Assembly: GCF_000281065.1 (NCBI RefSeq)
Contig: NZ_AKKK01000031.1
Coordinates: 1 to 45,071, forward strand
Direction: 5' to 3'
Length of the DNA stretch: 45,071 nucleotides
From: Arthrobacter sp. M2012083
GTDB lineage: Bacteria > Actinomycetota > Actinomycetes > Actinomycetales > Micrococcaceae
Shown: positions 1-7,276 of the stretch, piece after piece
Layout of the letters: every line of letters begins with the position of its first letter
Numbering within the stretch: position 1 is the first letter of the stretch
Translations under genes and position numbers: made by a program
The notes under the pieces: model-generated
The model's database searches: none
What the model was told of the DNA's origin: nothing
The model's input: the letters and a program-made list of their open reading frames with translations, nothing else

Positions 1-3000
1 AGCCGGCCCTGGCGTTTCGCCGCTGGGTGCCCCCGCCGCGCCGGTTGCCTTGACGCTTTTCGCGCGTGACGTCGTCGCAGGCGTTGCTCCGAGGGATTCA
101 GCGATGGCGCGGCGTGTGGCCGGTGCCAGTTTTTCCTGGAGTTCGGCGAGGTCCTTTCCTTCGTCGAGTACCTTGCCACTGCTGTCCACCACCTTGAAGC
201 TGACGCGTAGATGGGGCGGTACTGCATCCCAATTCCAGGATCCGGGAGGAATGACGTGCCCGCGGAGCCGGCGAAGGACCAGTTCCAAGGATGGCTCGAG
301 CTCATCGGTGGCGGGATCGAAGTCCGCTTCCAGTGCCGCGGTTGCTTGCCTCGCAACGTCCGGGGCGGGCACAAAGTTCTTCCGAACTTGCTTAGGCAGC
401 GATTTGATGAGGGCAGTGACCAGCTCCACCCGCTGGCCGGGGATTTGCCAGCGGAAGGGGGCATCGTCCAGCTGGTTGAGGAACAACACCGGAACTTCGG
501 CGGTGACGCCGTCGGAGGGGTTGGGGGCCGAGCCAGGTGCCACAGGATGGAACTCGTAGCTCAGCGGTAATTCGAATCCCTTGTGCATCCAAGTCTTCGG
601 ATACGCGGAGTCGTCCAAGGCTTCGGCGTCTTCGCTCATCAGTAACGATTGGTCGAAGTCCAGAAGGTCGGGGTCTGATTGCCGGGCGTCCTTCCACCAC
701 TTATCAAAGTGCCTCTCGGAGACCACTTCCTTGCCAACGCGTGCATCGTAGAACTCGAAGAGCGTCTGATCGTCCACCAGGATGTCCCGGCGCCGCATGC
801 GGGTTTCGAGTTCTTCGATTTCCTGCAGGAGGGCGCGGTTACGGTGGAAGAATTTGTGATGGGTCCTCCATTCACCTTCCACCAGGGCATGGCGGATGAA
901 CAATTCGCGCGAAAGTTCGGGATCGACGCGCCCGTAATTGACCCGCCGGTTGGGAATGATCGGTACGCCGTACAGCGTCACTTTCTCATGAGCCATGACG
1001 GCGCCTTGCCGGGAAGACCAATGCGGTTCACTGTAGGACCGCTTCACCAAGTCCGGAGCTACCTGCTCGGCCCACAAGGGATCGAACTTTGCGGCGACAC
1101 GGGCCCACAGGCGGCTCGTTTCCACCAGTTCCGCCGCCATCACGAACGTGGGCGACTTCTTGAACAGTGCTGAACCGGGGAAGATCGCAAAACGGCTTCC
1201 GCGGGCGCCTGCATATTCCCGCTTGCGCTCATCCAAGAGGCCGATGTGGCTCAGCAGCCCCGAGAGCAGGCTGATGTGGATGCCCTCGTAGTTGCCCACG
1301 GGATCCGCTTCCCGTTTGTTGTCCAGGGAGATGCCAAGGGGTTTGGCCATCTGTCGGAGCTGGGTGAAGAGGTCCTGCCACTCGCGGACGCGCAGGTAGT
1401 TGATGAATTCGTTGCGGCATAGCTTGCGGAACTGGGTAGAGGACAGCTCGCGCTGCTTTTCCTGGATGTAGTTCCACAGATTGAGGAAGCCGGTGAAGTC
1501 CGAGAGTTCGTCCCGGAACCGTGCATGCTTCTCCGCAGCTAACTGTTGTTTGTCCGTTGGCCGTTCACGGGGGTCCTGGATGGTGAGGGCAGCGGCCAGG
1601 ATCATGACTTCACGGACACAGCCACGCTTTCCCGCCTCCACTATCATCCTGCCCAGCCGAGGATCCACCGGCAGCTGTGCCAATTTCTGCCCGACGGCGG
1701 TCAGTCCACTGCCGGTGCGACCGTTGCCACCTGCGTTACCGGACTTGGGCGACGTCAAGGCGCCGAGTTCGCGCAGGAGCGTGACGCCGTCGTTGATGGC
1801 CCGGGAGTCGGGCGGTTCCACGAACGGGAAGTTCTCTACGTCTTTGGGTCCGCGGGCAACTCCCATGGCGGTCATCTGTAGGATGACGGCAGCGAGGTTG
1901 GTCCGGAGAATCTCCGGATCCGTGAACAGCGGACGCGACTCGAAGTCCTCTTCCGAGTACAAACGGATGGCAATGCCCTCGGAAACGCGCCCGCAGCGGC
2001 CCGAGCGCTGGTTGGCCGATGCCTGGGACACTCGCTCGATGGGAAGACGCTGGACTTTAGTCCGGTGTGAGTATCGGGAAATACGAGCGGTTCCGGTATC
2101 GATCACGTACTTGATGCCTGGTACGGTTAGCGACGTTTCGGCAACGTTGGTGGCAAGGATGATGCGCCGTTTTCCGCCGGGGTTGAAGACCCTGTGTTGC
2201 TCTTGAAGGCTCAGCCGGGCAAATAGGGGGAGGACTTCCGTCCCGGCAAGGCGCCTGTTCGTTTGGATGCGGCCGTTGATGGCCTCGGCAGCATCGCGGA
2301 TTTCGCGCTCACCGGAGAAGAAAATGAGGATGTCGCCGGGTGCTTCCTTGGCGAGCTCGTCCACGGCGTCGCAGACAGCGTCAAGGGGATCGCGGTCCTC
2401 TTCGAGTTCATCGTCCGAGGTGTCTTCGTCCCCGCCCGCCGGCTGCGACAAAGGCCTGTACCGGATCTCCACCGGATATGTTCGTCCGGAAACCTCGATG
2501 ATCGGTGCCGGATCTTCCTCGGACCCGAAGTGTTTGGCAAACCGTTGGGGATCGATGGTGGCCGAGGTGATGATGACCTTAAGGTCCGGGCGCTGGGGGA
2601 GGATGCGCTTGAGGTAGCCCAGGATGAAGTCGATGTTGAGGCTGCGCTCATGGGCCTCGTCGATGATGATGGTGCTGTATTTCCGCAGAAGTTTGTCCCG
2701 CTGAATCTCAGCCAACAGGATGCCGTCGGTCATCAGCTTGATTTTGGTGGACGCACTGACCTCGCCGGTGAAGCGGACCTGGAAGCCAACTTCCTGGCCA
2801 ATTTCCACGTCGAGTTCGGAAGCGATGCGTTCGGCCACCGTGCGCGCTGCGAGCCGGCGAGGCTGGGTGTGTCCGATCAGGCCCTTGTCTCCAAGGCCAA
2901 GCTCGAGGCACATCTTGGGGATCTGCGTGGTTTTACCCGAACCGGTCTCGCCGGCAATGATGGTCACCTGGTTTGCGGCGATGGCCGCCATCAGATCCTC

Positions 3001-3051
3001 GCGGCGCTCGGATACGGGCAGCTCTGCGGGATAGGAAATATGAAGTGTCAT
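1..3051 (-). CDS. hrpA: ATP-dependent RNA helicase HrpA, 3' end outside the window
   Basis: DEAH-box helicase of the HrpA family, which unwinds structured RNA; E. coli HrpA acts on mRNA and stalled ribosomes. The frame stays open from the ATG at 3051 to the window edge: 1017 codons and no stop, so roughly the last 250-300 residues of a protein of about 1300 are missing. Visible motifs are Walker A GETGSGKT (34-41), DEAH (131-134), SAT (163-165), and motif VI QRSGRCGR in the second RecA domain. The HrpA-specific C-terminal region follows, and the last visible residues form a Gly/Pro/Ala-rich linker. The start is 13 bases after the stop of the WYL regulator gene, so the two are probably co-transcribed. 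The family call is very secure. Confidence 0.95.
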   Translation of the reverse strand, partial: MTLHISYPAELPVSERREDLMAAIAANQVTIIAGETGSGKTTQIPKMCLELGLGDKGLIGHTQPRRLAARTVAERIASELDVEIGQEVGFQVRFTGEVSASTKIKLMTDGILLAEIQRDKLLRKYSTIIIDEAHERSLNIDFILGYLKRILPQRPDLKVIITSATIDPQRFAKHFGSEEDPAPIIEVSGRTYPVEIRYRPLSQPAGGDEDTSDDELEEDRDPLDAVCDAVDELAKEAPGDILIFFSGEREIRDAAEAINGRIQTNRRLAGTEVLPLFARLSLQEQHRVFNPGGKRRIILATNVAETSLTVPGIKYVIDTGTARISRYSHRTKVQRLPIERVSQASANQRSGRCGRVSEGIAIRLYSEEDFESRPLFTDPEILRTNLAAVILQMTAMGVARGPKDVENFPFVEPPDSRAINDGVTLLRELGALTSPKSGNAGGNGRTGSGLTAVGQKLAQLPVDPRLGRMIVEAGKRGCVREVMILAAALTIQDPRERPTDKQQLAAEKHARFRDELSDFTGFLNLWNYIQEKQRELSSTQFRKLCRNEFINYLRVREWQDLFTQLRQMAKPLGISLDNKREADPVGNYEGIHISLLSGLLSHIGLLDERKREYAGARGSRFAIFPGSALFKKSPTFVMAAELVETSRLWARVAAKFDPLWAEQVAPDLVKRSYSEPHWSSRQGAVMAHEKVTLYGVPIIPNRRVNYGRVDPELSRELFIRHALVEGEWRTHHKFFHRNRALLQEIEELETRMRRRDILVDDQTLFEFYDARVGKEVVSERHFDKWWKDARQSDPDLLDFDQSLLMSEDAEALDDSAYPKTWMHKGFELPLSYEFHPVAPGSAPNPSDGVTAEVPVLFLNQLDDAPFRWQIPGQRVELVTALIKSLPKQVRKNFVPAPDVARQATAALEADFDPATDELEPSLELVLRRLRGHVIPPGSWNWDAVPPHLRVSFKVVDSSGKVLDEGKDLAELQEKLAPATRRAIAESLGATPATTSRAKSVKATGAAGAPSGETPGPA

Positions 3052-3064
3052 GGCTGCTGTCAGT

Positions 3065-4057
3065 CTACTGTGAGTAGGGTTCCACGTCCGCTGTGTCCGT
3101 CACAGTCCCGGCCGCAGCACGCAGCCGGCTGGAGAGTCCCATGGCGTACGCCTTGAATTCAGCAGGCTCCAGGATCTCAAAATCCATGTCCATAGCTGCC
3201 AGATACGCCGCCGGGGCGGCCAGGTTGTCCCATCCCGACCGCAGGATGGTGGTTTTCGGGCCGTCGGCCGTCAGCGTCGCGTATTGGGAACTAACGACGG
3301 CGGATACCTCGGCCAGGGGAGCGCGGAGCCGCACCACGACGTCGAACCTGTACGGCGAGCGGGTGATGGACTCCTGCACGTAAGCGGCCAGGTCTTCCGC
3401 AGGCAGGGGCCTTGGCGTGTACCTCTTGCGCTCCGATGGCAGGGAAGCAAGACGATCAGCCCTGAAGGTTCGCCAATCCTCCCGGTCAACGTCCCACGCC
3501 ACCAGATACCATCGGCGTCCAGTGTCCACCAGCCTGTAGGGCTCCACCAGCCGGCGTGCTGATTCGCCGTCGGATGTGACGTAGTCGAAGGAGATTTGGC
3601 GCCGGTCCGATATTGCGGCGGAGACGACGGTCAGTTGCTGGGGATCAACGGTGCCCGCGTTGCTGGGGAGAGTGGTGACGGCGGCTTTCAGCATGGCGAA
3701 CTTGGGACGCAGGCGGGACGGTAAGACCTGCTCCAGCTTCGCCAAGGCGCGAACGGATGCCTCACCAATGCCTGCCACCGGGCCCGCGGCTACGGAATTG
3801 AGGCCCAAAGCGACGGCCAGCGCTTCATTGTCGTCCAGCAGCAGCGGGGGAAGCTGCGCGCCGGCGCCAAGCTGATAGCCGCCAGCTATTCCGGGGGAGG
3901 CGTGTATGGGGTATCCCAGGTTGCGCAGCTTGTCGATGTCCCGGCGCACGGTCCGTTCCGTCACCCCCATGCGGTGGGCCAAGGCCGGTCCCGTCCACTC
4001 CCGACGCACCTGCAGCAGTGACAACAGCTGGAGGAGCCGCGCAGACGTTTGGATCAT
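3065..4057 (-). CDS. WYL-domain transcriptional regulator with N-terminal HTH
   Basis: 330-residue DNA-binding regulator. Residues 1-65 form a DeoR/HTH_11-type winged helix (recognition helix near VTERTVRRDI, 32-41). The WYL domain spans about 145-310, with the signature WYL at 183-185 inside RRWYLVAWD. WYL domains bind ligands, in some proteins nucleic acid, and often control DNA-damage or phage-defence genes; the target here is unknown. The open frame extends upstream, but the ATG at 4057 is preferred. A TAGATT -10-like hexamer lies 7 bases before it, which fits a leaderless mRNA, and the HTH begins right after. The gene ends 13 bases before hrpA, suggesting an operon with that helicase. 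Confidence 0.88.
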   Translation of the reverse strand: MIQTSARLLQLLSLLQVRREWTGPALAHRMGVTERTVRRDIDKLRNLGYPIHASPGIAGGYQLGAGAQLPPLLLDDNEALAVALGLNSVAAGPVAGIGEASVRALAKLEQVLPSRLRPKFAMLKAAVTTLPSNAGTVDPQQLTVVSAAISDRRQISFDYVTSDGESARRLVEPYRLVDTGRRWYLVAWDVDREDWRTFRADRLASLPSERKRYTPRPLPAEDLAAYVQESITRSPYRFDVVVRLRAPLAEVSAVVSSQYATLTADGPKTTILRSGWDNLAAPAAYLAAMDMDFEILEPAEFKAYAMGLSSRLRAAAGTVTDTADVEPYSQ

Positions 4058-4064
4058 GCATGTG

Positions 4065-4070
4065 AATCTA
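4065..4070 (-). promoter_or_regulatory. -10 element of a probable leaderless promoter for the WYL regulator
   Basis: TAGATT on the minus strand is followed by 7 bases and then the ATG at 4057. That spacing places the transcription start at or next to the start codon. No good -35 hexamer is visible 16-18 bases upstream. The same layout recurs before argS, nagA, nucS and the hydrolase gene at 40850. Confidence 0.5.
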
Positions 4071-4097
4071 GCCCATGGGGCATCCGATTGGGTCCTT

Positions 4098-4170
4098 GGC
4101 GGGCGTTGGGCAAAATAGGGACGCCCGCCGTTCGGGGGAATCCTGCAGAATTCCGTGAACGGACGGGCGT
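4098..4170 (-). terminator. Terminator-like hairpin with a competing alternative pairing
   Basis: Read on the minus strand, the segment at 4170-4157 (ACGCCCGTCCGTTC) pairs with 4133-4121 (GAACGGCGGGCGT), 13 bp with one bulged base. An inner GGAAT/ATTCC pairing extends the stem. The sequence CCCTATTTTG follows, giving an intrinsic-terminator shape. The same 4129-4121 segment can instead pair perfectly over 9 bp with 4106-4098 (ACGCCCGCC), which would break the first stem. The element lies downstream of the 56-residue protein gene and upstream of the WYL regulator. It probably ends transcription of the former; the mutually exclusive pairing is seen, but any attenuation role is inference. Confidence 0.55.
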
Positions 4171-4215
4171 CGTGTGGATGTGGCTTTCCGGCCTTTGCCG
4201 TGGCTTGGCATTCCC

Positions 4216-4386
4216 CTAGTAAATACGGGGGTTCCAATACGGGCTGCTCGGTGCCTCGAAAGCGCTCCAGGGTTCCTTGGAGTTGATGGGCGGGTTGTGC
4301 CCGCGGCCATCCTTCAACAGGGCTGAAACGGTGGCAGCGACGGCGGTGGTGAGGACGATGAAGAGGATGATTCCGAAGATTTCCAT
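4216..4386 (-). CDS. Small single-pass membrane protein, 56 residues
   Basis: Short gene read directly from the minus strand: ATG at 4386, TAG at 4216-4218. The product starts MEIFGIILFIVLTTAVAATV, a clear transmembrane helix over about residues 3-24. A polar cytosolic or external tail follows, with GRGHNPP and PSSPYWNPRIY at the C-terminus. AGGAG lies 12 bases before the start, a little far. The gene is divergent from the GlxA-like regulator and shares an 81-base promoter region that carries an inverted repeat. A strong terminator-like hairpin follows it, supporting a real transcription unit. I do not recognise the family; the function is unknown. Confidence 0.6.
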   Translation of the reverse strand: MEIFGIILFIVLTTAVAATVSALLKDGRGHNPPINSKEPWSAFEAPSSPYWNPRIY

Positions 4387-4421
4387 ACCTCAAGCGTGCT
4401 CCTGGGGCAGTTGAAGAAACA

Positions 4422-4458
4422 GTGGCAGAAATGCCCCTTTTAGATAATTTTCTGCCAC
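4422..4458. promoter_or_regulatory. Inverted repeat, candidate operator in a divergent promoter region
   Basis: GTGGCAGAAA (4422-4431) and its exact reverse complement TTTCTGCCAC (4449-4458) are separated by 17 bases. The spacer holds TAGATAAT (4441-4448), a -10-like sequence about 20 bases before the ATG of the GlxA-like gene. The repeat overlaps the probable promoters of both divergent genes. AraC-family regulators often bind paired half-sites, so autoregulation by the product of 4468-5436 is a reasonable inference, not shown. Confidence 0.5.
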
Positions 4459-4467
4459 ACTGGAGTT

Positions 4468-5436
4468 ATGTTGAAATCAGTGGCGGTGATCGTGGTTCCC
4501 AACTTCTCGGTCTTTGAATTCGGTACAGCCTTCGAGGTCTTCGGCATTGACCGATCAGACCGTGGTGCCGGGGTGCCGGCTTTTGACTTCCGCGTGGTTG
4601 CCCCGGAACCGGGTGATATCCGCATGAAGTCCGGCTTATCCCTTCATGTAAACCTCGGCCTCGAAGCAGCCGCCGACGCAGATCTCGTCATCATGGCGCC
4701 GTTCGGCCGTGACCAGGACGTCCCCGAGTCCGTTATGGCTGCCTTGCGCGCAGCGCATGCCAGGGGCGCGTGGGTGATGTCCATTTGCTCCGGTGCTTAT
4801 GCCCTGGCCCGGGCAGGGTTGCTGGACGGGCGTCGCTGCACCACGCACTGGCACTATTCGCAGGACCTGGCCAGCCGGTACCCGGACGCGATCGTGGACG
4901 AGAACGTCCTCTACGTTCAGGACGGGACCATCATCACCAGCGCCGGCACGGCCGCCGGAATCGACGCATGCCTTCATCTCGTTCGTGAGGAGTTGGGAGC
5001 GAATGTAGCAGCCGCGATCGCGCGCGACATGGTGGTACCGCCGCATCGCGACGGCGGCCAGGCCCAGTTCATCGACAGGCCTATGCCCCGCTGTGGTTCA
5101 GCTCCCATGGAGGCATTGCTGCGCTGGATGGTTGAACACCTCGACGAAGAGCACAGCGTGAACGAGTTGGCTGCACGGCTCCACATGTCTCCCAGGACGT
5201 TTGCCCGCCGTTTCCGGGCGGAAACCGGAGCGACGCCCGCAGCATGGCTGAACTCTCAACGTGTGCTGCGTGCGCAGGAACTGTTGGAAACCACTGAGTT
5301 GAACATCGACGAGATCGCCCGGGTTGCAGGGTTCGGGCATTCCGTCCTGCTGCGTCACCACTTCACCAAAGTGTTGGACACAAGTCCGCAAAGCTACAGG
5401 CGGGCATTCCGGGGGCAGTTGGCAGAAGCCATCTGA
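4468..5436 (+). CDS. GlxA/FtrA-family regulator: DJ-1/PfpI domain plus AraC HTH
   Basis: 322-residue transcription regulator. Residues 1-190 form a DJ-1/PfpI (class I glutamine amidotransferase-like) domain with the nucleophile-elbow cysteine C107 in SICSGAYA. In this family that domain senses a ligand rather than acting as an enzyme. Residues 215-320 form an AraC-type DNA-binding domain with two helix-turn-helices (about 231-252 and 280-303, the latter NIDEIARVAGFGHS). FtrA/GlxA relatives control small-molecule catabolism or stress genes; the regulon here cannot be read from the sequence. GGAG lies only two bases before the ATG, so the ribosome site is tight. The gene is divergent from a small membrane protein gene, with a 10-bp inverted repeat between them. 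Confidence 0.9.
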   Translation: MLKSVAVIVVPNFSVFEFGTAFEVFGIDRSDRGAGVPAFDFRVVAPEPGDIRMKSGLSLHVNLGLEAAADADLVIMAPFGRDQDVPESVMAALRAAHARGAWVMSICSGAYALARAGLLDGRRCTTHWHYSQDLASRYPDAIVDENVLYVQDGTIITSAGTAAGIDACLHLVREELGANVAAAIARDMVVPPHRDGGQAQFIDRPMPRCGSAPMEALLRWMVEHLDEEHSVNELAARLHMSPRTFARRFRAETGATPAAWLNSQRVLRAQELLETTELNIDEIARVAGFGHSVLLRHHFTKVLDTSPQSYRRAFRGQLAEAI

Positions 5437-5492
5437 AATCGCGCCACATGGATGCCGACCGAAACTGCTCCGGGCTGTAAGCGTGGCTCCTT

Positions 5493-5795
5493 TTAGCGGC
5501 GGCTTCCGAAGCCGCCTCGTGACTCCGCACCTTCGGCCTTGGCACATTCCACCAGTTCCTGCCAGGGGCCAGTTACGGCGCGGTCGGGAAGGGTTGCCCG
5601 CCGCTGCCCCGCACGGATGGAGTACATGAACCGGTCCGGCTCATTAGGTGTCCGGGACTGACTCTTGGCTTCGTCCCACGGGCAGGCCTCAACGATCGGC
5701 ACCCATCGTTCCTTCTCATCGGGGGACACAGCATCTACGCTCCAGACGCGTGTCATCGCGGCGATTCCCCCACTGCGTTGGACGGTGATCTTCAT
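5493..5795 (-). CDS. Probable emfourin, protein inhibitor of the adjacent M4 protease
   Basis: 100-residue soluble protein starting MKITVQRSGGIAAMTRVW and holding VEACPWDEA, DRFMYSIRA and GPWQELVE. I recognise this pattern as emfourin, the inhibitor family found beside protealysin-like metalloproteases. The open frame extends upstream to 5903 and would overlap the protease, but the family begins at MKI, so the ATG at 5795 is used. It lies 80 bases downstream of the protease stop on the same strand, consistent with co-expression of enzyme and inhibitor. The ribosome site is weak (GAGAAG). It is convergent with the GlxA-like gene 56 bases away. The family call rests on motif memory and on the neighbour. 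Confidence 0.8.
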   Translation of the reverse strand: MKITVQRSGGIAAMTRVWSVDAVSPDEKERWVPIVEACPWDEAKSQSRTPNEPDRFMYSIRAGQRRATLPDRAVTGPWQELVECAKAEGAESRGGFGSRR

Positions 5796-5875
5796 GGCCG
5801 GCTGCTTCTCGTTCGACGTTCCGTTGTCAGCCAGCCGGCAGGGACCGAAGCAAACTGTCCGGTCCCGCCACCTGA

Positions 5876-6916
5876 CTAAACCTTGACCTTCACAGTCTCC
5901 CACGCCTTCAGGACGGCGTCATGCTCAGCTGATCCGGTCCCGAAAAGTTCCTCAGCAGTGGCGACCGTAGTCTTGGCAAACTTTCCAAACGTGCAGGTTG
6001 CCGGCAGGGATCCACTGGTCAAGGTGTCGTACCAAATCTGGCCGGGTGCCTCCCACGCATTGCCTCCGAGTTCCGTGGCAACCACGTAGAAGGCCTTATT
6101 GGGGATGCCGGAGTTGATATGCACTCCGCCATTGTCAGCACTCGTCCGTACGTACGTATCCATGGAATCCGGTTGCGGGTCTTTACCCAAAACATCGTCG
6201 TCATAAGCCGTCCCCGGCGCCTTCATTGAGCGCAGGGCGGCGCCTTGGACCTGATCTGTGAAGAGGCCCTCCCCGATGAGCCAACTGGCATCCCGGGCCG
6301 ACTCCTGCTTCAGATACTGCTCGACGAGGACACCGAAAACATCCGACATGGACTCGTTCAGCGCGCCGGCCTGGTTCCGATAGGCCAAATTGGCTGTGTA
6401 TTGGGTGACCCCGTGTGCAAGTTCGTGGCCGATGACACTCACGGATTTGGTGAAGCGCTGAAAAATTTGGCCATCGCCGTCGCCGAAGACCATTTGGCTC
6501 CCGTCCCAAAAGGCGTTGTCGTAGAGCTTCCCGTAATGAACCGTTGCATCCAGGGCGAGCCCTGCATCGTCAATGGAGTCCCTCCCGAAGATTTCCCCGT
6601 ACAGCCGGTGTGTGCTCCCGAGGCCGTCGTAGGCCTCGTCCGCAGCAGCGTCGCCGACGGGTGGTGTTCCTTCCTTGCGGACAATGCGGCCGGGCAAGGC
6701 CTCGGAGGACTCGGCATCGAAGATTGTCCGCTTGGGCGGACCGGGTTTGGCTTGACGTGCGCTCGGCGGTGCAGCAGGGATGGGGGCTGTCCGGATGGCC
6801 TGGAGGTCCTTGATATGCAGCAACGACTCCTTCGCGGCCCTGGCAACTGCCCGGAGGCGTGGTTCGTTCCGGGCAGCGATCCTGCGCAGCATATACGGCG
6901 GGACGATTGAACACAT
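5876..6916 (-). CDS. Protealysin-like M4 family zinc metalloprotease
   Basis: 346-residue thermolysin-family protease. The zinc and catalytic site is HELAH (164-168) with the third ligand in GALNESMSD (N187, E188); H266 in DNGGVHINSG is the expected transition-state histidine. The N-terminus MCSIVPPYMLRRIA is the short protealysin-type propeptide, not a secretion signal. The enzyme therefore either stays in the cell or leaves by a non-classical route, as reported for protealysin and grimelysin. The ATG at 6916 is chosen over the longer open frame because the propeptide starts there and AAAGGGG lies about 10 bases before it. The gene for its likely inhibitor, emfourin, follows on the same strand. 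The function in this organism is unknown; protealysins elsewhere act in host interaction and protein turnover. Confidence 0.92.
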   Translation of the reverse strand: MCSIVPPYMLRRIAARNEPRLRAVARAAKESLLHIKDLQAIRTAPIPAAPPSARQAKPGPPKRTIFDAESSEALPGRIVRKEGTPPVGDAAADEAYDGLGSTHRLYGEIFGRDSIDDAGLALDATVHYGKLYDNAFWDGSQMVFGDGDGQIFQRFTKSVSVIGHELAHGVTQYTANLAYRNQAGALNESMSDVFGVLVEQYLKQESARDASWLIGEGLFTDQVQGAALRSMKAPGTAYDDDVLGKDPQPDSMDTYVRTSADNGGVHINSGIPNKAFYVVATELGGNAWEAPGQIWYDTLTSGSLPATCTFGKFAKTTVATAEELFGTGSAEHDAVLKAWETVKVKV

Positions 6917-7037
6917 CACGGCAAAACCCCTTTGGCTATCGGTATGACCAATTGAAATCAGCCTAGGAGCAGGGGCTGACAATATTGCGGTCCAAGCCCG
7001 GCAAGCCCCCAACTGATAGTCCATATCCGGCACGCAA

Positions 7038-7068
7038 AATACCCCGCCAGCAGGGCTGGCGGGGTATT
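7038..7068 (-). terminator. Intrinsic terminator of the tRNA-Arg gene
   Basis: A perfect 13-bp inverted repeat (7038-7050 and 7056-7068) with a 5-base loop. On the minus strand it starts 5 bases past the tRNA 3' end and runs into ATTTTG. This is a good Rho-independent terminator. Confidence 0.85.
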
Positions 7069-7073
7069 CGTTG

Positions 7074-7146
7074 TGCCCTCGATAGGATTCGAACCTACGG
7101 CCTTCTGCTCCGGAGGCAGACGCTCTATCCCCTGAGCTACGAGGGC
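7074..7146 (-). tRNA. tRNA-Arg (anticodon CCG)
   Basis: 73-nt tRNA read on the minus strand. The acceptor stem is GCCCTCG/CGAGGGC with discriminator A. The D-arm is AGCTCAGGGGATAGAGC, and the anticodon loop CTCCGGA carries CCG. The T-arm has the invariant GGTTCGAATCC. CCA is not encoded. It decodes CGG codons. No integrase or repeat is seen beside it, so nothing suggests use as an attachment site. Confidence 0.96.
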
Positions 7147-7196
7147 ATCCAGGGTTCCCTCCGTTGCCGGTGGGACGTCCTAGAGCTTAGCAGTCC

Positions 7197-7224
7197 CTGT
7201 GCCGCAAATGAAAACCCGGCACAG
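7197..7224 (-). terminator. Candidate terminator hairpin after the flavin operon
   Basis: CTGTGCCG (7197-7204) and CGGCACAG (7217-7224) form an 8-bp stem with a 12-base loop, located 53 bases past the stop of the minus-strand fusion gene. There is no T-run after the stem. A second GC-rich palindrome, GGCCCGG/CCGGGCC (7254-7269), lies just past the stop codon. Together they could slow or end transcription before the tRNA gene. Confidence 0.4.
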
Positions 7225-7276
7225 CGGAGGAAAGTCACGGCGCAGGAGCAGCAGGCCCGGCCCCGGGCCCTTCGAA

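Noticed and set aside
145..149. WAATP in the RnfD-like protein (residues 145-149) as a covalent flavin site
   Set aside because: It lacks the Ser-Gly of SGAT and sits in a hydrophobic helix context; too weak to call. Numbers here are residues of the protein at 7277-8779.
5796..5903. N-terminal extension of the emfourin gene overlapping the protease
   Set aside because: The family starts at MKI; the extension would overlap the protease end and looks non-homologous.
7074..7146. tRNA-Arg as an integration site of a mobile element
   Set aside because: No integrase, direct repeat of the tRNA end or foreign-looking cargo beside it.
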